A stretch of DNA of 64,000 nucleotides from Acanthococcus lagerstroemiae (GCA_031841125.1 CM063109.1:22043321-22107320); one strand, 5' to 3'. Shown: positions 23,230-32,088, numbered from the stretch's first letter. Program-made: numbers and translations. The notes: a model not told the origin generated them from the sequence alone.

Positions 23230-23432
23230 AAGAAAAAAAAAATAGAACTTGAATTAAAACATTTGTTTTTCCACACTCTGAGGGTCCAAAAATACCTGCA
23301 CATATTATATTTTGGAATACCTATATCATTATATCTAGGATGTGGTTTATTGTAATCATAATTTTCAACTTTGATAGGTGCTTTTAATGCGCCCAGCAGA
23401 AGCAGGTCTAATCCTGTTTTATTTATTTGCAT
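23230..23432 (-). pseudogene. Packaging ATPase (A32/FtsK-HerA type), N-terminal fragment
   Basis: Divergent from the neighbouring plus-strand gene. The minus frame starts at ATG 23432 and runs about 44 codons. After a frame break near 23297, another frame reads GPSECGKTNVLIQV, a clear Walker A motif (G-P-S-x-x-G-K-T). Recognisable sequence ends within about 20 residues at a T/A-rich run near 23235, so Walker B and the rest are missing. In the virus group this ATPase drives genome packaging. Near its start it contains a copy of the palindromic repeat family (23393-23417). Confidence 0.65.
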
Positions 23433-23457
23433 TTATTTAAAATAATTTTCTATATAA
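23433..23457. promoter_or_regulatory. Bidirectional promoter between ATPase and accessory gene
   Basis: Only about 25 bp separate the two divergent start codons. The plus-strand start sits in TCTATATAAATG and the minus-strand start in a TTTAAATAAATG context. Confidence 0.5.
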
Positions 23458-24431
23458 ATGGACAAAGATATTAATGATTATATTATAAATTCAACAAAGA
23501 ATCTAAAAGAGCAATATGATACTATTAGAACAGGAAAAATCTATAAGCAAAGAATTGAAAGAATTATATAAACCTATTACCACACCTTTAAAAAAAAACT
23601 AACAGATGAAATACAAAAAAAAACAAAAAAAAAAAAAAAAACCCTATACCAAAATATCCTTAAATTATATCAGAAACCTTACAGAATATGTGACAGCAAA
23701 GCAGTCTCCCCCACAGGTATTAGAGAAAGAGGACATAATTAATGTTATTGGAAGAACTGCACAAAAATTCTTATCACATTATGCTTCAAAGGATATAAAG
23801 ACAGACTGGACATTTGGAATTAGGGTTGAAAATGACAATTTGCTTATTGGTAATCAACCAATCTGGATAAAGGATAATAATATTAAATTTGAGGATGGGG
23901 TAGAATTCATAGGGACGGATGGTTTATGGGAATTATTGACACTGGAAGAACCAAAGAATTATAATGAAGATGATATTGATAATTATGCAAAGATTTTACT
24001 GAAAACTAGTAGTTATAAACATAATAATGATCCAACTGCAAAACAAAATAAAAGCAAGTACTGGATACAAATATAATTATATAGTAAAACCGTTACTAAT
24101 AAAAAAAGGACTTGTAAAAATAAAAACAGGTAGTGGACTCACAATACAAAGTTTAGATGAAACCTTGAAAAAATTGGTAAGTATCTATATGAATATTCAA
24201 AATGGGCATTCAGATCCTGAGAATATAAGAGACATTCTAAATGAAATTAAAACTTTGAATTTCAGTGCTAATTTAAAATCAGAAAAATATATTCATTGGG
24301 ATAATTTAGATGAACTGTTTCAAAGACTTACAGTTCTATATGGAGAAATGCAAAGTGGAAATACAAATCCAACATTGAGAAATGAAATTATTAGAATTTT
24401 ACAAGAGCTTAAGGAGCTATCTGCAGGATGA
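23458..24431 (+). pseudogene. Conserved accessory gene of the element, function unknown
   Basis: Starts at ATG 23458 in the TATATAAATG motif. Three reading frames must be combined: the first ~30 codons, then 23640-24076 and 24040-24431. Breaks lie in expanded A runs (near 23550-23640) and near 24040. Recognisable blocks are VLEKEDIINVIG, GTDGLWELLT, a NYAKILL block, and near the end YIHWDNLDELFQRL. This arrangement is familiar from uncharacterised proteins in insect and cnidarian copies of these elements. No catalytic motif is evident. A second partial copy lies at 35564-35854 and is better preserved at its 5' end. It carries an in-frame AKQS repeat unit. Confidence 0.65.
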
Positions 24432-24706
24432 ATCCTGCGGATGCATATTTTTTTTTTTTAAATAATAAATACAATAACATATCACTAACTGGAAGAAAAT
24501 TTATAACTATAGTTGAATTCAATAAACTTGATCAACGAGTTAAAAAAATGAAGGATAATTTAGGTATTCAAACCCAAGGTAGATTTGTTGATGCAACCAG
24601 CATAAGCAGGTCTGATACTGTGTATGATTTTGACTCAGATAAAGAAGAAGAAGAGAGAGAGAAAAAAAATCATCAATCTATATGTAGAACCAGATCTATT
24701 TACTGA
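24428..24706 (+). CDS. Unknown small protein of the viral element (92 aa)
   Basis: Overlaps the preceding gene by four bases. Not recognised. It is lysine-rich with an acidic/basic run (DKEEEEREKK) towards the end and contains an in-frame copy of the palindromic repeat (24589-24624). Its own start lies in another copy (ATGAATCCTGCGGATGCA). It may be a fragment of a larger broken gene rather than an independent one. Confidence 0.35.
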   Translation: MNPADAYFFFLNNKYNNISLTGRKFITIVEFNKLDQRVKKMKDNLGIQTQGRFVDATSISRSDTVYDFDSDKEEEEREKKNHQSICRTRSIY

Positions 24707-24909
24707 CAATATTAATAGTTTCAATAAAAATTCAATTCCAAAATATCCTGATTTATCTTACGCAGGACATAAAACATTTATATTTATTTTGTATTCATTT
24801 ACACAATCACGTAGTATATCAACCTGAAAAGCACAATACTACTAGCACAAGTGAATTTGGAGAATACAATCTCATCTTTGAGTATGTATTTTCCTATTTC
24901 ACCTTTTTC

Positions 24910-25746
24910 ATGTATACTTTGAGAAAGAAGAATTTCAGTATGAAAGAGATTGAGGGAAAATATATGCTCTACAATACTAAAAATTTTAGTGAAAGTATCT
25001 GCTTTGATGATAGATCTAGTGAGAATCAGTTTACTGAATCCAAAGCTAATATAACTTTTGTTATAAATCACAAAAAAGTGAATAATCATAATCGTGAGAA
25101 ATGTATCATTCTTATTAATATAGCGGAAGGAAATGTAGGTGTGTATGTAAAAAAAGAATACAAAGATTTTCATTTTCAAATAACACCTTCTAAGAGTTTG
25201 AATCTACCATTAATAAATCTAAGAAATCCAGAATATTGACCTAAACTGAATATTCTTATGGAAGATAAAATTTGTGTAAAATCAACAGATCCATTCCCAA
25301 AGAAAATTGTGACAAAATTGAATAATGAAACTATATTTTAAAGAATTTATAAAGGTTTTGATGAAAAGACATTCAAAAATGAGAAATTTCCAGGAATTAA
25401 AACTTTAATATATAAACAAAAATATGCTGAAGTTGAACAAACTATATTAGTTTTATCCAATGTTGATTTTGTTTATGAGAAGGTTGAGAAAATAGGATAT
25501 AAACTAATTAGAAATTCATACTTCAAAGATAAAGAAATAAATTTATACTTAATTAATGAACATACTTCAAAAAATTTATTTAGTGCATATAAAATTGATA
25601 TTTTCTTATTCCAATGTCAGTTACAAGCTATTAGAAAGACAATGCAAGATGCATTCAAATCTACTTATAAACTAATTCTCAAGAATGATTTTGATATCTA
25701 CATATTCAATAAATCTAAAAATTATATTTCAATTACATTTTTGTAA
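24910..25746 (+). pseudogene. Unknown viral gene with two nonsense codons
   Basis: One continuous reading frame of 279 codons is interrupted only by TGA at 25237-25239 and TAA at 25339-25341, and ends at TAA 25744. Composition stays coding-like across both stops: charged, with regular hydrophobic spacing and few repeats. That argues for one gene with two point mutations. No family was recognised and no signal peptide or membrane segment is evident. The true start may lie upstream of 24910. Confidence 0.5.
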
Positions 25747-25762
25747 AATTTTTCATTAATAA

Positions 25763-25869
25763 ATGAGACCTACAATATGGATATCCCTAATAGAAATGAT
25801 GATACAGAAGCAGAACCTCCTGATAAATTAAGTGAAGAAGAGGAAGAAAAAAATGTATTCTTACCATAA
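25763..25869 (+). pseudogene. Small acidic ORF, possible frameshifted remnant
   Basis: An ATG at 25763 lies in the usual TTAATAAATG start motif. A different frame from ATG 25777 gives 30 residues with a strongly acidic end (EEEEE). The pair suggests a short gene with an early frameshift. Function unknown. Confidence 0.25.
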
Positions 25870-25920
25870 TTTTATTTTTTAAACTTATCTGGAATTTTAG
25901 AAGAATTTTTAAATGTATAA

Positions 25921-26818
25921 ATGGAAGAAGCAAAAGAACTTCATGCCCCAGTTAGGAAAAAATTTTGTCAAAGAAGAATTATAACCAAGTGCATTGATGA
26001 TCTGTGGGCTGCTGATTTGTTGATTATGGATAAGTATTCTAGACAGAATAAGGGTTTCAAATATCTATTAAATGTTATTGACACATTTTCTAAATATGTT
26101 TGGATTGAAAACCTCTAAAAAATAAAACAGGTAAAAGTGTTGCTGATGCTTTTGAGAGTATTATTGTACAATCTAAGAGGCAACCAAATTTACTTCATGT
26201 TGATATGGGTAGAGAATTTGTGAATGAAACTTTTGAATCCATGTTGAAAAAATATAACATTAATATGTATCATACTTATAATGCAGAGAAATCTGTAATA
26301 ATTGAACGTTTCAATAGAACACTGAATCAAAAATTGTGAAAATTTATTTTGAGGCTAGAGACAACTTTAAATGGTATGATATTTTACCAAATATAATAGA
26401 AGAATACAACACTAAGGATGTTCATAGAACTATAGGAATGAGACCCATTGAAGTTAATAAGAATAATGAGGAAGAAATCTTAATAAGACTCAGCAAACAA
26501 AATAAATGTGATGCAAAGCAGTCTAATGCAACCAGCATGCGTCAGTATAAGCTAACTGATGTCAACGACATGAGCACGTCTAATCCTGCGGATACTGTGT
26601 ATAAAAGAATTCCAAAATTCAAAGTAGGAGATAGAGTAAGAATATATGCTTATAAGAAAGTTTTTGGTAATAAATATAAGAATAATTGGACTAGAGAAAT
26701 TTTTATAGTTGATAAGATTTTCTTTACAAATCCTATAACTTATTCTATCAAGGCTGAGGATGGAGAGGAAATTCTTGGTAAATTTTATAATCAGGAACTT
26801 TTGAAAACTGAATTTTAA
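25921..26818 (+). pseudogene. Retrovirus-type DDE integrase of the element
   Basis: The start ATG 25921 sits in TGTATAAATG. The catalytic core is recognisable: first aspartate in AADLLIM (residue 32), FSKYVW, second aspartate in HVDMGREF, and glutamate in IIERFNRT. Then WYDILPNIIEEYN and an SH3-like C-terminal part beginning FKVGDRVRI. Two frame breaks, near 26117 (after an A run) and 26337, inactivate it. An extra in-frame stretch of about 30 codons (26512-26602) between core and C-terminal domain is a copy of the palindromic repeat family. The protein would insert the linear viral genome into host DNA. A 66-bp piece of its 3' end recurs at 36446-36511. Confidence 0.85.
26512..26602 (+). repeat. 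Palindromic repeat inside the integrase gene
   Basis: About 90 bp, in frame. Its GCATGCGTCAGTATAAGCT part is inverted at 26822-26866 just past the gene's stop, so the integrase C-terminal domain is bracketed by an inverted repeat. Confidence 0.65.
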
Positions 26819-26868
26819 TCTGCAGGATATGTTGCTGACATCAGTCAGCTTATGCTGACGCATGCATA
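26819..26868 (-). repeat. Palindromic repeat after the integrase
   Basis: Reverse-complement partner of 26533-26572, including GCTGACTGATGTCAGCAACA, with a terminal CTGCAGGAT block shared with other copies in the element. Confidence 0.65.
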
Positions 26869-26884
26869 ATTTTTTATATAATAA

Positions 26885-28231
26885 ATGAATCAGGATTACA
26901 GGAAAAAATTATTTAATAATCAATTGAGTTCTTTCCCAAAACCAAAAGAGGGGGGTGGATTAGTGAATTCGGTAATTGATAATTTACCTCTTGAACTTCA
27001 TGTACCTGGATATGAATATCTTGGACCAGGTACAAAATTAGATTTGAAATTATTACAAGGTGTAAAACCAAAAAATAAATTAGATGAAGCTGCACAAAAT
27101 CATGATATAGCTTATGCTAGATCAAGTGATGTTGATAAAAGACATGAGACTGATTACAAATTACAAGAAGATGCCTGGAAGCGTGTGATAGCTGATGATT
27201 CAGATATAGGTGAAAAAGCTGCAGCATATCTAACAACAAATGCTATGAAAGTAAAAAGGTGGTTAGGAGCTGGTATAAAGTATCCCATTAATTTAGATGA
27301 AAAAGAGCAAAAACTGATTCTTGAAGGTATAAAACTAAGGAAACCTATCACTCTTGATTTAGATCATGAACAGTTGATTAGAACAAAAAATAGTGTCATG
27401 AATGAGACTTATTTACCTCTATCAACTTATCAAATAAAACAAATTAAGAAAGGAATCAAGCAAAAGAAACCTGTAAAATTACAACTAAAAGTCCCCCAAT
27501 TAGAATATATAAATGAAAATAATAAAACTGGTGGATTTTTACCTGCTCTATTAGAGGCTTTACCAATTATATCAGCAGTATCATCTATTGCAACTAATCT
27601 TGTAAATGCTTATAATAACAAGAAAACAAATAATAAATTAGTTGAAGAAAGGATTAAGAATAATAATACTGAAAAAGAAAATTTAGGATATGGGTTAAAT
27701 GCAGCAGCAAAGCAGTCTCTCCCTGCAGCTGAAAAGGTTTCAGATTTCATTAATCATTATAAAAATGTTCAAGCAGCAGAAAAAAAATTGGGAAAAGGAT
27801 TTTATGTGAATCCAATGAGAGCAAGAAACAAGGAAACTGAAGGTCAGGGTTTCTATATCAAAACTCTAAAAAAAAAAAAATTGAAACTTCCTATCAAACC
27901 TTTATCTGATCTAGAGCTGGAAATGTATGCAAAAAATTTGAATATACCATATTTTCGAGGTGTTTTTATGAAAGATAAACTTCCTAATAAAATTAGAAAA
28001 AATGAAAGTATGATTAATAATTTAGATAATTCTATTGGACAAGGAACTCATTGGGTTTGCTTTTTGAAGAAAGATAAGATAATTAATTGTTTTGATTCCT
28101 TTGGTGTTGAACCTCCTATTGAACTTTTGAATTATTTTAAAAACTTTGAAGTTTGTTATAATGTTAATCAAATTCAGAATTTCAATGACGTTATATGTGG
28201 TCATCTTTGTTTGAATTTCCTAGCCAAATAA
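26885..28231 (+). CDS. PLA2-like / adenovirus-type protease fusion protein (448 aa)
   Basis: Intact ORF starting in TATAATAAATG. Residues about 28-110 form a parvovirus-VP1-like phospholipase A2: calcium-loop motif YLGPG (45-49) and catalytic HD pair in NHDIAY (73-74). A hydrophobic stretch at about 217-240 may be membrane-active. The C-terminal ~130 residues form an adenain/Ulp1-like cysteine protease with a plausible triad: His389 (GTHWV), Asp404 (CFDSFG) and Cys438 (ICGHLC). PLA2 domains in parvoviruses breach endosomal membranes; the protease would mature capsid proteins. Fusion of both in one ORF is familiar from related elements. Repeat-family sequence (AKQS block, about residue 277) lies in the linker. 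Note it is uninterrupted while its neighbours are broken. Confidence 0.85.
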   Translation: MNQDYRKKLFNNQLSSFPKPKEGGGLVNSVIDNLPLELHVPGYEYLGPGTKLDLKLLQGVKPKNKLDEAAQNHDIAYARSSDVDKRHETDYKLQEDAWKRVIADDSDIGEKAAAYLTTNAMKVKRWLGAGIKYPINLDEKEQKLILEGIKLRKPITLDLDHEQLIRTKNSVMNETYLPLSTYQIKQIKKGIKQKKPVKLQLKVPQLEYINENNKTGGFLPALLEALPIISAVSSIATNLVNAYNNKKTNNKLVEERIKNNNTEKENLGYGLNAAAKQSLPAAEKVSDFINHYKNVQAAEKKLGKGFYVNPMRARNKETEGQGFYIKTLKKKKLKLPIKPLSDLELEMYAKNLNIPYFRGVFMKDKLPNKIRKNESMINNLDNSIGQGTHWVCFLKKDKIINCFDSFGVEPPIELLNYFKNFEVCYNVNQIQNFNDVICGHLCLNFLAK

Positions 28232-28237
28232 AATCAG

Positions 28238-28625
28238 TTATTTCTTTAATTTTTTCTTCCTTATTTCTATTGAATTTGGTTGATTCAATGAATTACATAT
28301 ATATTTAATTTTATCTTCAACACTTTCATTTGTTTGAATTTTATTATGTTCTTTATGCATTTTCAGTTTAGGATCTTGTAAGGAATTCATTTTTTGAGGT
28401 ATATAACTTTCAGCTATAGATAAAGAAAACTTTCCATTTGGATTTCTTGGTCTAATTATATTACTTTCCTTTCTATTATATTTTATATTATTTTCTCTTA
28501 AATATTTTGCAACTGTATTATAATGAACCCCATATAATTTACTGAATGATCGTATTATTATTAGTAAAATCATAATTTTTTAAAAGCTGAAGGAATTCCA
28601 TTTTAGTTATTTTTTGTTTACTCAT
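28238..28625 (-). pseudogene. Helix-turn-helix protein gene, frameshifted
   Basis: The minus-strand ATG is at 28625 in TTATAATAAATG. About 28 codons in, the frame breaks (near 28543). The next frame continues with KLYGVHYNTVAKYLRENNI, which reads as a helix-turn-helix: a turn glycine followed by a recognition helix. A basic, asparagine-rich tail follows, ending at 28238. It lies between two plus-strand genes and diverges from 28770 across a short repeat array. It is likely a DNA-binding regulator or genome-binding protein of the virus. Its target is not known. Confidence 0.55.
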
Positions 28626-28670
28626 TTATTATAATTATTTTTGTGATATGTACTATGAGAAGTAACATAA

Positions 28671-28742
28671 TATGTGACATGATGAATGATATGACAAGTG
28701 ATAAGTGATGTGACAAGTGACATGATAAGTGACAAATGATAA
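28671..28742. promoter_or_regulatory. TGACA iteron-like array in a divergent intergenic region
   Basis: Five TGACA words at 28675, 28692, 28711, 28718 and 28730, embedded in alternating GTGATAAG/ATGATAAG sequence, fill the space between the divergent HTH gene and the plus-strand gene at 28770. Spacing is irregular (7-19 bp). An operator or replication-initiator site is possible. Confidence 0.5.
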
Positions 28743-28769
28743 AAAATAAATTAAAATTTTTTACTATAA

Positions 28770-28991
28770 ATGGAGAAAACAAAACAAGACTTAACTTTGT
28801 CAACACTTTATGAAACAATTAAAAACATAGATGATGAAAATATAGAAAATCTAGATTTCAAGCATATTTATGAATTTACTAAAAATAATATAACTAAAAA
28901 AGTTGCCGAAAATAATATTGAGCAATTAAAACAAATGCGTCAAAGATTGAATGAAGTTAATGTTCCTCCTGAAAGTAGGAAAAATTTTTAA
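28770..28991 (+). CDS. Unknown small viral protein (73 aa)
   Basis: Intact ORF with start in TTACTATAAATG. Highly charged and predicted helical, without cysteines, signal peptide or membrane segment. No family recognised. It is 18 bp upstream of the next gene and probably belongs to the same transcription unit. Confidence 0.55.
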   Translation: MEKTKQDLTLSTLYETIKNIDDENIENLDFKHIYEFTKNNITKKVAENNIEQLKQMRQRLNEVNVPPESRKNF

Positions 28992-29009
28992 AAAGTAATT
29001 ACTTACATT

Positions 29010-29369
29010 ATGAATTTAATAACCGAATCAAGGTGTAAAGATTTATTACTTGATCAATCTTGTAGTAGAATCAAAGAATATAAATCTCTTGTTGATAAAA
29101 TGGAAGAAATGTTTCAAACTGAAAGAAATGAACATAATGAGCTAAGAAAAAAACATAATGAAGAATTAAAACCTGAAAAAGTATCCCTTCCTGGTTTTTC
29201 ATTATCTCTTACAACTAAACAAAATAAATTCTTAACAAATAAAGAATGTAATGATATTACAAATGAACTTGAAATTGATAAGCAGATGCTTGAAGAACGA
29301 TTTAAAAGAATAAGTGTACCTAAAGATTATAAAAACAAAGTATTTAGAGTTATATCTCAAAAAAGCTGA
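29010..29369 (+). CDS. Unknown small viral protein, coiled-coil-like (119 aa)
   Basis: Intact ORF. Residues about 15-55 are rich in E, K, R and L with heptad-like spacing, suggesting a coiled coil. A short LPGFSLSL motif then separates this from a second helical part. It lies directly before the capsid genes, so a minor virion or scaffold role is conceivable, but nothing in the sequence proves it. Confidence 0.5.
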   Translation: MNLITESRCKDLLLDQSCSRIKEYKSLVDKMEEMFQTERNEHNELRKKHNEELKPEKVSLPGFSLSLTTKQNKFLTNKECNDITNELEIDKQMLEERFKRISVPKDYKNKVFRVISQKS

Positions 29370-29446
29370 AGAAGCGGGAAAAAATGTAATTCATTAAAAA
29401 TAAAAAAAATAACAACCTCAGATCAATAAATTTTTTTTATAAATAA

Positions 29447-30151
29447 ATGGGTTTCAGTATTGAATTATCTGAAAAGTCTTCTGAGTTATGATATCATTTA
29501 GAAGAACCAATTCACCTAGATACAGATAAAGATTGGCAAATATGTTTAACTAGTTTTGTTGTTTATAACTCAATAAATAATGTAACTGAGAAAAATAATG
29601 AGCTCATACTCATAGATGATAATGGTATTCATGATCGAGTCACCATACCCCCTGGTACATATGAAGTAGCAGAGATTGTTGAGCAACTTAAAATGCATCC
29701 AAAATGTCAAGAAGCTAAATTCACTGTAATAATACAGGAGACAAGTCACAAAATTAAAGTACTATGTAAACATAAAAAAATAGATTTCACCTCAAGAAAG
29801 TCACTGGGACATCTTTTGGGATTTAGCAATAAACAAATTATAGAAAAAAATGTAACTGGTCATTCAGATTTAATAGTTGATATTTTTCCAGCAAATGCAA
29901 TTCGACTAAGGTGTAATCTTATTGAGTCCAATTATGAAAATGGAAAATCAAGAGGAAATATTGTCTATTCCTTTCCTCTAAATACCCCAACTGGGGAAAA
30001 AATTGTACAAATACCTGCACAACATCGATATTATCTAGTGAATACATATGAGATAAAAGAAATTTTCATTCAAATTGTTGATCAAGATAATCGTCCTATA
30101 GACTTTGAAGGAGAAACTATTACTTTGGAGCTTTATATTAAATCTTTTTAA
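29447..30151 (+). pseudogene. Penton-like (single jelly-roll) minor capsid protein, one nonsense codon
   Basis: Start ATG 29447 in TTTTATAAATAAATG. A single in-frame TGA (29489-29491, codon 15) interrupts an otherwise open frame of 234 codons. The C-terminal blocks YLVNTYEIKEIFIQI and a PIDFEGETITLELYIK-like beta strand pattern fit the penton/minor capsid family of Polintons and adintoviruses. That protein forms the pentameric capsid vertices. The position just before the major capsid gene supports this. The start-proximal stop may be the only lesion. Confidence 0.6.
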
Positions 30152-30179
30152 TTTTTTTACTTTATAAATACATCTATAT

Positions 30180-31406
30180 AAGCTATCTGCGACGTGGAAC
30201 AAAATATTATTGAGAGTGAAGATTATATTGATTATAAGCCCCCAATCTCTGTTGACATAAATCAACTTAGAGGTACAATCCCAATATCTCTATATAATGA
30301 AGATATTAAGACATGCCCACATAGGAGTTATTTAATTATTAATGGAAAATTAACGCTTACAAAAAATAGTGATGGTACAGTTCTGAGTTCTATTGATACA
30401 AAAAAGGTAAATTTTATTAACAATGGAATTTTGCATCTATTTAGTAGAATTAATTACTCAATTGCAGGAAATGAGATTGATTCTATTGATAACCCAGGTA
30501 TTGCAACAACCATAAAAGGAATAGTATCTTTCAATGATGACATAGCTTATTATGATGCATGTTGGAGAATAAAATCAACTTCTAATATAATAAACAAGGA
30601 TGGGTATTTCTCTATTTTTATTCCACTTAAAGTAATTTTAGGATTTTTTGAGGATTATGCAAGAAATATATATATCGTATTCATCAAGAATTAACGTTGA
30701 TTAGAGCAAATACTAATTGCAATAATGTATTAGTAATAGATGAAACTATAGCCAATGCACATACTATTACTGTAAATTTATCTGAAATAATTTGGAGAAT
30801 GCCTCAGTATAAGTTTTCTTTAGCATATGAGGCAGAAATTAATAAAGAAATATCATCATCTACAGAATATGAAATGTATTATAGACATTGGATGTACATT
30901 GAGAAATCCTCTATTACTGGGAAAACATTTACTTGGGATATCCCAACCTCATATTATAAACCAAGATATGTTATTATAGGATTTCAGAAGAATAGAAATG
31001 ATAAAATCAGCACTGATAATGGTCTATTTGATTTATGTAATCTTGAAAATATCCAAGTACATCTCAATAATAATAATATATATATTATCCTAATAATAGG
31101 TTAAATATTTCTCTAGCTGAGAATAAATGCACTCAAATTTATAATATGTTCAAAAATTTTAAATATTCATATTATGGAAAAGATGGGAAACCCCTAATTG
31201 ATTATAATGATTTTCTAAATAAATATCCTATTATTGTCATTGATTGCTCTAAGCAGTCTGATGTTATAAAAGGCTCTACAATAAATATTAAAATTAATTT
31301 TCAATGGTGGGACTCGTTTGCTGTAGATTCAGTTATTCATTGTCTAGTAATTACCACAGATAGAGCTAGATATAACCCATTGAAGAATACTGTTGTAGTT
31401 CATTAA
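30180..31406 (+). pseudogene. Double jelly-roll major capsid protein (hexon-like), frameshifted
   Basis: Coding similarity begins at about 30195, where the start codon appears destroyed: the usual TATATAA is followed by the 13-bp repeat-like insert GCTATCTGCGACG and then TGGAAC. Typical family blocks follow in order: GTIPISLYNEDIKT, SYLIINGKLTL, SIAGNEID, DIAYYDACW, then (after a frame break near 30680) IIWRMPQYKFS, WDIP, and (after another near 31083) VIDCSKQSD and a final YNPL block. About 400 residues in all, the usual length for Polinton-type major capsid proteins. It would form the hexagonal capsid lattice. This copy cannot make the full protein. Confidence 0.75.
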
Positions 31407-31422
31407 AATTTTTTCTATATAA

Positions 31423-32088
31423 ATGTGGATTCTAAAATTAAATCTTTTATTACTTCTCTTGAACTTTTCAAAGCAAGAGCCAGAGAATAATAATATATTC
31501 ATACAAACCTCAAAAAATATTGACAAACAGACTGTTACTCTATGGTGTAATGTGTCATTTAATGATAAAGAATTGTTGACTCAAGTACAATGGATTGAGA
31601 GTAATTACTTATTCAAACCCAATCATGTGGCATATTTGAACTCTTTCTCACCAAAAAGAATAGATATAGCCTCATTCTTGAAATTCCCAAAAGATGAAGA
31701 ATGTGGAGGAAAAATCTATAAATGTGAGATTCAGACAGGATATTCCATCTTAAATAGATTCAATAGAACTATATATGTGGACAAATGTCCTCCAAACAAT
31801 GACTTACCTATTATCAAGTACTTCCCTGATCCATATTATGTCTTGAAATATTGGGTAAAAACTTTAGTTGTAAAGGAAGGCACTAACATTATCCTTAAAT
31901 GTGTTTATGATGAACAACAATTTCCAGATTATAAGACTTGGTATAAAGGTGAAAATGAAATGGTAAAATTTAATGAACGAGTCCATCTCAACCTCAATAA
32001 TAATGTACTCTCCATAAAAAATCTGAATTTGAATGATACTAGTGTGTATAGATGTATGAGTCCTAATAATGAGTTCTCACAAATGTAG
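31423..32088 (+). CDS. Secreted protein with two immunoglobulin-like domains (221 aa)
   Basis: Start ATG in TTCTATATAAATG. Residues 1-16 are a classic signal peptide (hydrophobic leucine run). Domain 1 has Cys42 and Cys101 with Trp57. Domain 2 has Cys160 and Cys211, Trp173, and the D-x-S-x-Y-x-C signature (205-211). Three N-glycosylation sequons occur (N43, N114, N204). There is no transmembrane segment before the stop. The last beta strand of domain 2 appears to continue in another frame just after the stop (to about 32135), suggesting a small late frameshift. Ig-like proteins of large DNA viruses are usually host-derived and act at cell surfaces; that role here is inference. Confidence 0.75.
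   Translation: MWILKLNLLLLLLNFSKQEPENNNIFIQTSKNIDKQTVTLWCNVSFNDKELLTQVQWIESNYLFKPNHVAYLNSFSPKRIDIASFLKFPKDEECGGKIYKCEIQTGYSILNRFNRTIYVDKCPPNNDLPIIKYFPDPYYVLKYWVKTLVVKEGTNIILKCVYDEQQFPDYKTWYKGENEMVKFNERVHLNLNNNVLSIKNLNLNDTSVYRCMSPNNEFSQM

Noticed and set aside
24799..25179. Minus-strand 126-codon frame within the viral element
   Set aside because: Antisense to the plus-strand frame 24910-25746, which shows continuous coding character across two stops.
26328..26345. Simple nonsense codon (TGA at 26337) in the integrase
   Set aside because: The downstream similarity lies in a different frame, so a small deletion causing a frameshift fits better than a point stop.
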